64,000 nucleotides of DNA from Nyssa sinensis (Eukaryota; Streptophyta; Magnoliopsida; Cornales; Nyssaceae), in contig CM018051.1 in assembly GCA_008638375.1 (NCBI GenBank), positions 12,677,369 to 12,741,368 of the forward strand, given 5' to 3'. Below the pieces are notes generated by a model. The model was not told the DNA's origin, did no database searches, and saw only the letters and a program-made list of their open reading frames with translations. The position numbers and the translations under genes are program-made. Shown one piece after another: positions 36,881 to 47,914 of the stretch; position 1 is the first letter of the stretch, and each line of letters opens with the position of its first letter.

Positions 36881-37101
36881 GTGTGGGCTTTGTGCGCTTG
36901 GACCTCACTCGTCTTCTGCAAGAGTAGCGCGTACAGCACGTGGGGAAGTGTCCTTCACGCACAGATCTTCTGGAGGTTCGTGAGGGGCGTGGAATATCTT
37001 CTACCTGCGCCGGTTTTTCCGTTGGACTTCTCGTGATGAGTACTACACAGCAGTGATATCACAACTCGATTTGGATGCATTTGGTTTCTTGTCCATGGTT
37101 T
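36881..37101 (-). mobile_element. Possible copia 5' leader
   Basis: Non-repetitive stretch between the CACGTG array and a primer-binding-site-like sequence. On the minus strand it runs from the binding site through ACCATGGACAAGAAACC to a GC-rich region with one more CACGTG. It is read as retroelement leader from position only. Confidence 0.35.
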
Positions 37102-37110
37102 TGATACCAC
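37102..37110 (-). other. Primer binding site-like sequence
   Basis: The complement reads GTGGTATCA, matching the initiator-methionine tRNA primer site used by many plant LTR elements. On the minus strand it is preceded by ATCCCAAAAA, a plausible LTR end. The LTR itself is not recognisable to the right. Confidence 0.45.
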
Positions 37111-37130
37111 TTTTTGGGATGCATACAAGC

Positions 37131-37695
37131 ACTACTAAACCAGAAAACACTCCCACTCACAGAGTTTCTGTTTGATGATGATGATGATGGGATGCCGATG
37201 CAACGCCTTGCTGTCCTTCGAACGCTGGTGATTGTGGATTGCAAATGTCTTGTTCATTTGCACCAGGGTTTGGAACACCTAAATCGTTTAGAGGATCTGG
37301 TTATTGTCAATTGTGAAAATCTTGATTTGGTGATGGCTAATGGGGGAGAAATGGATGTTCTCCAAAGTCTCCAATTGTTTGCAATTGAAAATGTACCAAA
37401 ATTGGTGGCTTTGCCCCAGTGGCTTCAAGAGAGTTCTGACACACTCAGCCAAATAATGATTCGAGATTGTCCCAACTTCACAACATTGCGGATGCAAAAT
37501 CTCAGGTTTCTTCAGAAACTTGAGATTTCAGACTGCCCACAATTGACATCTCTGCCAAAATTGACATCTTCACTCAAACAAATCGCCATTTGGCAGTGTC
37601 CTGAACTGATTAGAAGATGCCAACGTGAAACAGGGGAGGATTGGCACAAGATAACTCATGTCCCTTATATTTATCTCGACAACATTAGGATTTGA
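37131..37695 (+). pseudogene. NLR C-terminal LRR fragment B (5'-truncated)
   Basis: An open frame to the TGA at 37693-37695, coding the last LRRs of a CC-NBS-LRR protein: LVILRR-type units LRTLVIVDCKCL, LNRLEDLVIVNCENL, VPKLVALPQWLQ and FLQKLEISDC, and a C terminus with RCQRETGEDWHKITHVP that matches the full-length gene at 43298. No frame break is seen within it, but the coiled coil and NB-ARC are missing, and the first in-frame ATG comes only after the aspartate run coded by (GAT)n at 37173-37187. A primer-binding-site-like sequence lies immediately upstream. It is a gene relic, or at most a short LRR-only product. Confidence 0.85.
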
Positions 37696-38475
37696 ATTCC
37701 ATTGCTGATCAGGTATGCTTTTGTTATTTGTCAATCATATTTCACCATTACTGATATAGCCTTTTAAATCTTCCCCCTGTTTGATTTATAGCTCTGTTTT
37801 TTGAATTATTAAAAAAAATCCAAAATTTTGTTTTGCCCATTGCATTTTTCACCATTGTTAAATTTTTCTTTTTGGGTTCTATTTTTGTTTTGCTCCTCTG
37901 AAGTAGTTTGATTACTCTAATTTTGATAGTTGCTGCTAATGTAGCTATTCTGGTCTAAAGATAGATCACTTGGAGCTTTTTCTGAATCTCAGTTAGTGGA
38001 ATAACAGCATTTCTTTCCATGTGCCTCAGTTGTTTCTATTAACTATTTTCCTGCAAGGTGAGTAGTAGTAGTTTAGCTCATGTTGGACCATCCACATCAG
38101 AAGCAAAACAAGAGTTGGAGAATTAGAACTTTGCATTGAACTTGCTTTGAACCCTAGTACCAGTCTAGCCCGAATTGGATATGGAGCTGCCATATATTCA
38201 GAATAAATTGATAGCCATTCAAATAGGCACAACAGAAATCCTTAGAGTGCGACGCTTGCTTGATGGACTCTTCTGTTGTTTGAGTGGTTGTGGCAGTCTT
38301 CTTGTTATAAAAGCTTTTTTGTTTGATTACGTTGTTGGCTCCTTAGTTCCACAATGACAGTTCATATCTTTCTATCCATGACTCTTGTGTAATGTTTTTA
38401 GTTGGGAAGTTGTTGTATTGAATATTTTCTTGTGTTATTGCATATATCAGTACTTAGTATATGAAGTCTGCCTTG

Positions 38476-38520
<45 letters not shown>

Positions 38521-38880
38521 TTGTCCTTTACAAATAGAGTTAATTTAAGTGAAATAGTAATTTTTGTTAATGACTGACAGGTGACATATATGGTGAAAAC
38601 AGGTGAGAATTATTTTGTGCATCTAATGTGGGCCAAGAGTTAATTCCATGTTTAAGTATATAAGTTCTCCTTTCGTGCTTTGAGATGTTAGTAGTATGAG
38701 ACAACAGAAAACTGATGTGAAGTAAGAATTCTCCAACTAGTGCAAAGTAGTTGCCGGAGATACCAAATGCCACTCATTGATTAAGGGAGAAATAATCATT
38801 TTCTACCATTTAACACTACTTTCAGACAATGATTGTTTTCTTGTTTGTTATTTTCTTATTTAGTTTTTGCATGGATAGAC
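37696..38880 (+). pseudogene. 3' UTR and flank of NLR fragment B
   Basis: Nearly colinear with 5436-6580. Donor CAG|GTATG at 37712/37713, 17 nt after the stop; acceptor-like GCAAG ending at 38057, giving a 345-bp putative intron. The following exon has GAGTGCGACGCTTGCTTGAT. A (TA)n run at 38479-38518 differs in length from copy A. Confidence 0.6.
38479..38518. repeat. (TA)n microsatellite
   Basis: Perfect TA run. Confidence 0.95.
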
Positions 38881-39159
38881 ATTTGAGATAAGGGGAAGAA
38901 CATGTAAACCTTGAGAAAATAGATAAGAAAACTGCAAGAATATGATTACTTGTGGGAAATTTTAGAGATTAGAATGGTTACCCATGATTGAATTTTGTAG
39001 TAGTTGATACAATGCTTTGCTCATTTTCTATGTATCTTTTTAATATTAAAGTTTCAAAAGTTGATCTAATGAATTTTCTAAGAGTAACAGAGAGAATGAC
39101 ATTGGATGCCAGGAATGATTATTGTTGTTTCAGTTGCTACTTTATATGGTAGTTCTAAA
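38881..39159. repeat. Local duplication, copy 1
   Basis: Matches 41190-41545 in order (GATTACTTGTGGGAAATTTT, GAGATTAGAATGGTTACC, AATGAATTTTC.AAGAGTAACAGAG). It ends at the hAT insertion. Confidence 0.8.
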
Positions 39160-40570
39160 CAATGTTTTCAAAACCGGACCGAACCGACGGTTCAACCGGT
39201 TGAACTAGTCGACCGGTCCAAGGAACGGTCCGGTCGAACCCACAAACCCGTTCCAAACGCAAAACCGTGCTAAAAATGGTAAACCGTCAGAACCGGGCGG
39301 TTCAACCTGGTGAACCGTTCGACCCGTCACTGGGTCACCGGTTCACCGCTATATATATATATAAAAAAAAAACCAACGTAACTCCCTTGTTTCTCTTCTC
39401 AGTTCTCACTCGGTCATTTCATTTCTCAGATTTCTCTTTCTCCGTTCAAAACGACGATGATCGTGAGAAGAAAAAAAGTGGATCTTGAGAATGCAGACAT
39501 GATCGCCGAGCTTTCTTCTGAAAAAGAAAACCTCGCCTTCTCCAATTGTGTTTTCAAATCCCCAATTATGCGCAGAAACCCTAATTCTTAACCCTAAATC
39601 CTGAATTTAGGGGTTTTGTTGGTGAAAAAGAGGAATATTGAGGGATGAAAGGAGAGGAAATCGATGGAATTTTCAGAGAGAGAAAGGAAGGGTTAAGGAA
39701 TCCAAAGTTGGGAAGACAACGAGGGACACTTTCCTGTTAAGACGTTTTCCACTATGTGAAAAGTCATAATTTTGGTTGTGTATTTATTATTATTTTTATT
39801 GCCTTAATAATATATAATATAAAAAAAGAAACACAAATTGGGAGAATCTATTTTTTATTTGACATAAATAGACCTTTTAGCTGTATTTTTTTTTATAGGT
39901 AGGGAAGACAGCAGAAAAGTAGAAACAATTTTTTTTTTAATAATGTTTAATTTCTCAAATTTTTTTACTAAAATTTATATTCCAAAGAATCATTAGTAGT
40001 GTTTTAAATAATTATTTAATTTTTTTAATAATTTAATATTATATTATTTAGAATGTAAATTTTGATTTTTTTTTATGACAGAGCGATTATTATTATGTTA
40101 AACCTTTTATTTTTCTTGTTTTATTTTAAAAAAAAATTATATAAATTTTTAAGATAATAATATTATAAATTCGACCTTATATAAAAAATAATAATTTAAT
40201 TATTGAATAATATAAATATTAAATTTTCATTTATCTCGCAAGCTGAAGTTTTAAATAGTATTTTTCTTATTTTTATTTAAATATAAAGACAAAGATTTAA
40301 TATCTTTGTATAAGTATGGAGTGTCGATAATATTTTTCTCATGGCAAGCCTATTATTAGCCATGGTTAATCTAGCTATAATGTAAAGGAGAGATTAGTAA
40401 TTTTTGTATAATTTTTTAAATTTAAAATATTAATAATATGTATTATTAAATTTATTAATTACATAATTATGACATCACGGTTTGATTCCGGTTGACCCGA
40501 CGGTTGAACCGGTAACCTGTAACTCGGACAATTTTCCGGTTCGATGAACGGGTTGGATCTGAGAATATTG
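39160..40570. mobile_element. 1411-bp non-autonomous hAT-type element
   Basis: Flanked by a perfect 8-bp target duplication, GTTCTAAA (39152-39159 and 40571-40578). The imperfect terminal inverted repeats start CAATGTTTTCAAAACC on the left and, read from the right on the other strand, CAATATTCTCAGATCC. Subterminal regions at both ends are dense in AACCGG/CCGGTT motifs. Next to the left end (39360-39500) is a pyrimidine-rich stretch resembling a plant promoter or 5' UTR, then AT-rich filler. No transposase is present, so it is a deletion derivative needing an autonomous partner. Confidence 0.9.
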
Positions 40571-40626
40571 GTTCTAAAAGTCAGTTTAAAGGAGGGAAGG
40601 AGAATGGTAGGGATTTCCTTGTTACA

Positions 40627-40628
<2 letters not shown>

Positions 40629-40660
<32 letters not shown>
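40629..40660. repeat. (TA)n microsatellite
   Basis: TA run just right of the hAT element. Confidence 0.95.
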
Positions 40661-40662
<2 letters not shown>

Positions 40663-41189
40663 AAAAGAAGCTCTCCTCCTTTTTATATATAAGATATAGA
40701 AGAAGCTCCAAAGGGAATTTTCCTGTCAAAAAAAGGAGGTAAGTTTCAAGAAAAGTATGATGAAAACTCATTACTCACAAAAAGCAAGTGAAACCTGTGG
40801 GTATTATGCGAGAAGACAGACAAAGGTTTTCATAACTAACTCGCCAGCTCAAAAGGGGAATTTATTGGAAAACTTAGCACTAGGAAAGAAGGGAGACATG
40901 GTGGTTAATGGTTGTGAAATGTAAATTGCATTAAAATCTCAAGATTCTGGAAGCAGTTAAAGATAATTATGCGCCGAAACAATTTCTTATGAAATACAAA
41001 TAACTAAGAAGGCTAATGAACTGCCAGACGGTTAATCTACCAACCATTAACATCAAAATAAAAATTTTCAACTGCAAATGTGTAAAGACAAAGCTATTGC
41101 GAAGACCTCTCTGTTCCACAATAAATTCAGGAAATCCAGGAACGAGATGGGTTTAATACTGAGCAATGTTAGTTTTTCCATGGATGGAC

Positions 41190-41545
41190 ATTTGAGAAAA
41201 TAGGTAAGAAAGTAGCAAAATTGCAGTGGGTTCACCTTGAAGCGTTTGGAAACTGCAAGAATATTTGATTACTTGTGGGAAATTTTAGAGATTAGAATGG
41301 TTACCTGCATTGATGTTGAGCCACGATTGAATTTTGCCACACTCGGTACATTGCTTTGCTTATTCTTTTGTAATTTTTTTGAGAGAAAAATCTCTAACTA
41401 TTTTTTTTAAGATTAAAGTTTAAAAATATTCCAAGGTATCAGAGTTTGAAAAACTGATCTAATGAATTTTCCAAGAGTAACAGAGATGATGAGAAAAGTT
41501 TGGATCGGAATAATTGCAGTTTCTGTTTCTACTTAATACAGTTAT
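41190..41545. repeat. Local duplication, copy 2
   Basis: Second copy of 38881-39159, a little longer because of small insertions such as GCATTGATGTTGAGCCAC and a T-rich run near 41400. Confidence 0.8.
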
Positions 41546-43123
41546 TTTGCTCTAAAATTCAGATTGTGTTTCTTGGGGCTGAATATGCATTGATCCACAC
41601 TTGAGAATCAAAAAGACCAGAGAAAGGGACAGGAGGAGCTCCCATGAACACCAACAAGGCTTCAATTTTGAAATCTGCCGATCCACCTCCATGCACTTGT
41701 TAAAGATCTTCAAATAACTTTTTGCCACAGTACAAATGACACAGAATGCTTAAGTCTTCTTTTTCTACATGTGTAGTGTAAAATAATTAGTTTCAAAACC
41801 CCAACTTGCTGGTTGCCATTGGGTAAAACTCAGTGCTAAAGCCCAGGTTCATCCTGATGTCGCATTTCAATTGCATTAGGATTGCCATTGAACCTTTATT
41901 TAAGGAATATGGTCTCCATAAGATTTGCACCCAGAATCAGTTGATGTCTTGTTCATTTAAGAAATTCATACTCGAAAAATTGGAATTAATAATTTTATTT
42001 ACTTTTAAAACGTATGATATTACATTTAATTTTTAGGTTTTACTTATTGTTAGGATTGATGGTATTAATAATATCTCTAGCTACTAACCCCTCCTCCCAT
42101 TATCCTCACGGGAACTTGAATTATGCTCTTTCATGTCACAGGGCTACTGCCCACTTCAGCAAAGATAATTTATTTTTTAAAGCATCGACAAGTTTATACT
42201 ATTGTAAAAGCGAATTTCTTTATAAAATAAGTAATACTAAAGTTCTCAAATTCTCGTTCCAAAATTTGAATATCAATAATATAAGTATGTATCTTTGCGT
42301 CGTATTGATCACATAATTTATATTTGCAGCACCAGCGATTTTACTAGGCCCATACGTTTACCAAAGGGCATTAGTGATGCTCCCAACCTTCTAGCAATGC
42401 CAAACTCTCAACAAATTCTAATTTTAGATCCCAGGAAAAAATATGATTACAAGCACTTAACATTCTATAGCTCATATACTAAGTCAAAAATTTCAAATTA
42501 ATGTTGTAACCAAGGTGTTGGTCTAATGGGGTAATAACCTTGTTATAAAATTGAACCAAATCACTAAATACCACAATTTCACATAAGAAATTAGGAGTGC
42601 ACATAGGTCGAGTAGGGTCAAGTTACAATGGAACCAGAACCGACCCAACAGATTTGTTATAATGGATCTTATAAGCATTTATTACTCTTATTCGTTACAT
42701 ATGTATAGCTTTAATCTAAGAAATATTCAAGTATTCAATTGAGACTTGGGAATTAGGATACCATATAAGAATTCTGAAAGCATCGATCCTTTGGCCATTA
42801 GAATGACACAGCTTTGAAATAAACAAGAATGACCTCCTATTAAGCAAAGTATAATTCTTTTCTTCCATTACATGCAAAGGTATTGCCTTTCTTTCTCGAG
42901 CTGGCCTCATTGGGCGTTGTTTTAGTGTTGTGATTAATGGATATATAAAACTTCCAAGGAAAGCATAGAAAAAAAGAAATCGGATTTCTTACTTGTAACT
43001 CTCTTTATGCCTTACTTGTAACTCTTTTTACTTTTGCTTGTATTTTCCTTTTTGGATACAGAGAATAGATACTTGAATTCACTACATTTCTTACTTCATC
43101 AACACATGTTTATTTGAAGTCTC
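41546..43123. other. Upstream region of the CNL gene
   Basis: Intergenic, AT-rich, no recognised element. A SINE-like phrase (AGGTGTTGGTCTAATGGGGT) lies at about 42510 but no boundaries could be set. Confidence 0.5.
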
Positions 43124-43130
43124 TATAAAA
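43124..43130 (+). promoter_or_regulatory. TATA box of the CNL gene
   Basis: TATAAAA in the context CTCTATAAAAGG, 174 bp before the ATG, which leaves room for a 5' UTR of about 140 nt. Confidence 0.55.
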
Positions 43131-43297
43131 GGCTACGTCCCTGTTTGTTTTGTACAAATTTCTCCCACAACACTTTCCCACCATTTGTTTTGCACTTGCT
43201 CTTGTTCAAATCACCTCATTTAGCACCTCAACTGCCACTTGATTTCTTATTGTTTTGTCCAAATCTCCCCATCCCATTTGCTTGTCTCCTCAACAGC

Positions 43298-45865
43298 ATG
43301 GCTGAATCTTTTGCCTTCAACATCGCAGAGAAAGTCTTGGAGAAACTAGGAATCTTTGTTCTCCAAGAAATATGCATGGCCTACGGTATCAAACACGACC
43401 TTGAGAAGATTAAAGACACCATAACAACCATCAAAGCCGTGCTCTTGGATGCGGAAGAGAAACGAAGTATGAACAATCATCTAAACTTGTGGTTGGAAAA
43501 AATCGAAGACATCTTTTATGGTGCAGATGATCTATTGGATGAATTTGAGTATGAAACTTTACGACAACAAGTGGCCAATCGTGGAACCATTATGGAAAAG
43601 GTACGCCATTTCTTTTCATGTTCAAATCCAATTGTATTCCGTTTTAGAATGGCTCATAAAATAAAAGCCATTAAGGAAAGACTGAATGAGGTTGCAAGTG
43701 AAAGATCTCAATTTGGTCTAATGGACCGAGATATAGAAAGGAGGGTCGTTTATGGTGTAAGGGAAACCTACTCCTTTTTAGATTCTTGTAGTGTTATTGG
43801 TAGAGAGAATGATAAAGAAATGATTATAAATCTCTTGATGGGATCAAATGATCATGAGAGTGTTTCTGTAATTCCCATAGTTGGAATCGGTGGTATGGGA
43901 AAGACCACACTTGCTAAAATGGTGTACAACGAAGAAAGGGTGATGAAGTATTTTGAAGTAAGAAAGTGGGTGTGTGTGTCGGAGGATTTTAATGTAAAAA
44001 AGTTGATTGCAAATATCGTTGATGCCACAGACTATGAAAAATTAAAAATGGAATGGTTGGTAACTCAACTAAAAGATACTTTGAATAATAAAAGATATTT
44101 GCTAATCTTGGATGATGTCTGGAATGAGGATTCTAGCAAATGGTTGGAGTTAAGAGGTTTGCTAACAGGTGGTGCATATGGTAGCAAAATTATTGCGACC
44201 ACACGTATTCAAAAAGTTGCTTCTATCATGAGCGCAACTTCCTCATACAACTTACAAGGTCTTCCCAATGAAGATTGCATATCTTTGTTCATTAAGTGTG
44301 CCTTTGTGGAAGGACAAGATAAGCAATACCAAAATCTTGTAGAAATTGGGAAAGATATAGTGAAAAAGTGTGGGAGAGTTCCTTTGGCTATAAGAACCTT
44401 AGGAAGCCTTTTATACATGAATACTTATGAACACGAGTGGTCCTTTGTGAGAGATAATGATATATGGAATTTAGAACTAAAGGAGAATGATATTTTGCCT
44501 GCATTGAAATTGAGCTATGATCATTTGCCATCTCACTTGAAACAATGTTTTGCATCTTGTTCGATCTTTCCGAAGGATTATGTTTTTGATAGTGACGATT
44601 TGATATGTCTGTGGATGGCACAAGGACTGATTCAGTCAACTGACCAAAATTTAGAGTTGGAAGATATTGGGATGAGGTACGTCACTGAATTATTGTCAAG
44701 ATCTTTCTTTCAAGATTTTAGTGAGAACATGTTTTGGTGTAATTTTAAAATGCATGATCTCATGCATGATCTTGCATTATCAGTGACCAGAAACAAGTGC
44801 TCAATTTTAAATTTGAATAATCAAAAGATTTCTAAAAATGTTCGACAAGTGTCATTCTGTAGTGTTGGTTTGATGGAAAATTTTCCAAATTTTCTTCTCC
44901 AACTAAAGAATTTGAGAACCATTCTCATGCCACTTCAGGGGGAGAGGCCCAATATTAACAAATCTTTTGTTGATATGTGCGTATCAAGATTCAAGTGTTT
45001 GCGTGTGTTATATTTACGTGGTTGCCAATTTGAGGTATTACCAAGTTCCATTGGTGATTTAAAGCATCTAAGACTTCTAGACCTATTAGGCAACCAAATC
45101 ATCACATCACTTCCATATTCAATTTGTAAGTTGCAGTGTCTGCAAACTTTAGAACTTGGTGGGTGTTCTGAACTTAAAGAGTTGCCCAGAAATATAGGGG
45201 ACTTGATCAGCCTCAGGTTTATGTCGCTAACCACACAAGAAGAGACTCTTTTGTCAAATGAAAGAGTGGGAAGCTTGACCTCTCTTCGGTTTTTGTGTAT
45301 TGTTTACTGTTCAAATCTTGTGTCTGGTGAGGGGATGCAAAGCCTTGCTGCCCTTCGAACAGTTGTCATCCTCTATTGTCCAAATCTAGTCTACTTGCCA
45401 CTGAGAAACCTAAGGGCGTTAGAGAATTTGGTAATTTCGGGATGTGGAAAACTGGATTTGATGAAGATGGATGATCAGAGGAAAGAAAAAGACGTCCAAT
45501 TAGGAGGAGGCTTCAATCGTCTTCGATTTCTTGGAATTTTCTCTATACCACATTTGGAGGCTTTGCCCCAGTGGCTTCAAGGGGCTTCTAACACTCTTAA
45601 GCACATAAGGATTGAATTTTGTGAAAACTTCACAGCATTGCCAGAGTGGATGGCAAAGTTCAAATCTCTTCAGAAACTTGAGATTTCATATTGCAAGAAA
45701 TTGACATCTTTGCCAGAAGGGATGCGTCACCTCACATCGCTCAAGGAAATTCACATCGACTACTGCAATGAACTAATTACGGAAAGATGCCAACGGGAAA
45801 TAGGAGAAGACTGGCACAAAATTTCTCATGTCCCTAACATTTATCTTGACTATATCAAGATTTGA
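43298..45865 (+). CDS. CC-NBS-LRR (CNL) disease resistance protein, RGA-type
   Basis: An intronless 855-residue frame beginning MAESFAFN. I chose this ATG because an upstream in-frame extension has no ATG and MAES is the usual start of this group. Coiled-coil domain about residues 1-160, with an EDVID-like DLLDEFEYE. NB-ARC: P-loop GIGGMGKTT (196-204), kinase-2 LLILDDVW (268-275, tryptophan typical of CNLs), RNBS-B GSKIIATTR (295-303), GLPL box altered to GRVPLA (359-364), RNBS-D CFASCSIFPKDY (417-428), MHD intact in KMHDLMHDLA. LRRs run from about 560 to 830. Such proteins are intracellular immune receptors switched by nucleotide exchange in the NB-ARC. All key residues appear present, so it may be functional. 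It is the only full-length member here; fragments A and B are partial relatives. Confidence 0.95.
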   Translation: MAESFAFNIAEKVLEKLGIFVLQEICMAYGIKHDLEKIKDTITTIKAVLLDAEEKRSMNNHLNLWLEKIEDIFYGADDLLDEFEYETLRQQVANRGTIMEKVRHFFSCSNPIVFRFRMAHKIKAIKERLNEVASERSQFGLMDRDIERRVVYGVRETYSFLDSCSVIGRENDKEMIINLLMGSNDHESVSVIPIVGIGGMGKTTLAKMVYNEERVMKYFEVRKWVCVSEDFNVKKLIANIVDATDYEKLKMEWLVTQLKDTLNNKRYLLILDDVWNEDSSKWLELRGLLTGGAYGSKIIATTRIQKVASIMSATSSYNLQGLPNEDCISLFIKCAFVEGQDKQYQNLVEIGKDIVKKCGRVPLAIRTLGSLLYMNTYEHEWSFVRDNDIWNLELKENDILPALKLSYDHLPSHLKQCFASCSIFPKDYVFDSDDLICLWMAQGLIQSTDQNLELEDIGMRYVTELLSRSFFQDFSENMFWCNFKMHDLMHDLALSVTRNKCSILNLNNQKISKNVRQVSFCSVGLMENFPNFLLQLKNLRTILMPLQGERPNINKSFVDMCVSRFKCLRVLYLRGCQFEVLPSSIGDLKHLRLLDLLGNQIITSLPYSICKLQCLQTLELGGCSELKELPRNIGDLISLRFMSLTTQEETLLSNERVGSLTSLRFLCIVYCSNLVSGEGMQSLAALRTVVILYCPNLVYLPLRNLRALENLVISGCGKLDLMKMDDQRKEKDVQLGGGFNRLRFLGIFSIPHLEALPQWLQGASNTLKHIRIEFCENFTALPEWMAKFKSLQKLEISYCKKLTSLPEGMRHLTSLKEIHIDYCNELITERCQREIGEDWHKISHVPNIYLDYIKI

Positions 45866-45882
45866 AATCTATCTCCAATCAG

Positions 45883-47087
45883 GTATGAAGAAATTTATCT
45901 ACTGTAATTGTTTTATTAGTTGATTTATATCATTGTTGCCTTTAGTCTTATTTTTCGATTTACGAAATCAAAGCCAATTATGCATTATATTGATTACATA
46001 TAATTTGATTAGGTATAATAGTGGATTTTGATTATCTACATTATAAACTATTTTAATTTTGATCGTTGAAATAAATAACAAACTCAACCTTTATTATATT
46101 ATTAAACCAAAAGAAAACTCAGTCAAACAAGAAGCTTTGGCTAACATGACAACCAAAATTTTGACAATCTTCGCTCTACTTTGGCAATTAATCTCACGGC
46201 CATATATCTCTTATCTTATTAATAATTATTTTTTGAATTCTTAATCTAAAATAGCTCAACTCGCTGATGAAAACTTGTCTTTTGGGGTTTGAGACCAATT
46301 ACTTTGGACTAGTCAGTAAAATGTTGCTCAAACAGACATGATTTTTGTCGGTAGCAAATTTGCTAACTTAGATGTCATACGGCAATTTTGTCGTGTCTTG
46401 AATGGAGTAGTAACTTTATTTTTTGCATTAAAATAATGTGCTTCTCTTAGAAGATGCAAAACATTAGTGATTCTGTGATCTTCTTTGGTCACCTTTTATT
46501 TCACTTCAAGTCTTTTAATTAAATAATAAAAGATAAATTAATAATTTTTTAATATAAATTTCAAATATGGTAGTCATACATTGTTAAAAGATAAAAAATA
46601 ATATTTAGATTTTAAATTATTTTAAATTAAAATTTTTAAAATTTGAATTGTAATGATTATTAAGCTCAAATATGTGGTCATAAACAATTACAAAGTTGTA
46701 TAAATAAAAAATAATATTAAATTTTAAAAATAACAAATAAAAATAATAAATTTATATATAAAATAACAAATGACAATTTTGCTACCTATTCTTTGTTTCA
46801 TCTCTTAGAGATGGCGTTAGCATCTTATCCTTACACAATCGATTCAAAACTAAGTTTGAGTCTATTTTTAAGTTTTTGATTCTTGGAAATGCTTTATAAT
46901 TATATTTAAATCTCAATTAATAGAAGAATAGTCTTATAAAAAAAATAAATTATTTGTAATCATCTTGATGTACGACAAACTTCATATACTAAAAACAAGA
47001 AAATTTGTTTTAGAATTATATATGAATTGTTTAATTTACAATTTAAATTTATTGTTCGTTTTCTAATTTTGTTATGACAATGGACAG
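45883..47087 (+). other. Putative 3'-UTR intron of the CNL gene
   Basis: Donor CAG|GTATGAAG starts 17 nt after the stop, and the same donor sits at the same distance in fragments A and B. The acceptor GGACAG|GTACAATG ends at 47087, followed by TTGGAGTGATACAATTGCTTG, which resembles the second UTR exon of A and B. The call rests on this three-way comparison; no transcript was seen. Confidence 0.5.
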
Positions 47088-47873
47088 GTACAATGATAAT
47101 ACTTTAGAGCCTTGGAGTGATACAATTGCTTGTTGGATTCTTCTATGTTCAAATAGCTGATGCTCTGTTCTTGTCGTGAAGCTCCTTCTATTGATTTTTT
47201 TTTTACTTTTTCTTCTGGTTTTTGTTATGATTGTTAAGTAATTATGTATTTGAGTTGTAATTTTCTTTTCTTTATTTTTTAACGTTCATGTGTACAGTGT
47301 ACTCCTCTAGAATAATATGGCATGTCATATTTAGTAGACTTTTGTATTGAAGATTCCGTTGGGTTTATTGCATAAAATGAGGTCTTACATATTTGTTGGC
47401 ACATGTTTCAATTAAAACATTTGTGGGATTGTAACAACATGGATGGAGATAGTTAGAATTTTTTTTATCCAATTCACGTTGTTTGAATTTGGTTTAACTT
47501 TAATAAAATTTTGGAACATGTGGGATTGTTAACAACATGGAGGAAGATAGGTAGAATTTTTTTATTAAATTCACATTATTTGAGTTTGATTTAACTTGGC
47601 CGCATGCAATTTTAGAAATTTGTTAAAATTGCAATCAATATATAAGAATTCTTGACCAGGTGATGGCTAAAATGGGTAAATTTTGGAATTAAATGCAGTA
47701 GTCCTAAAGAAGACTCAAAACAGATTCAAGCTTGAGACCTTGAATTTTAATGCTCTAAGCCTTATCACTTGAGTAACTCTTTGGATTATACACGTTGTTG
47801 GTATGCAGTCTTGAGATGCAATTTCCACAAAAGTTTCTTATTTTGCTGCTTTAAATTTTTGGTAGGGGGATTG

Positions 47874-47914
<41 letters not shown>

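Noticed and set aside
43145..43297. N-terminal extension of the CNL frame
   Set aside because: The extension has no ATG; the first ATG at 43298 gives the canonical MAES start and lies at a suitable distance from the TATA box.
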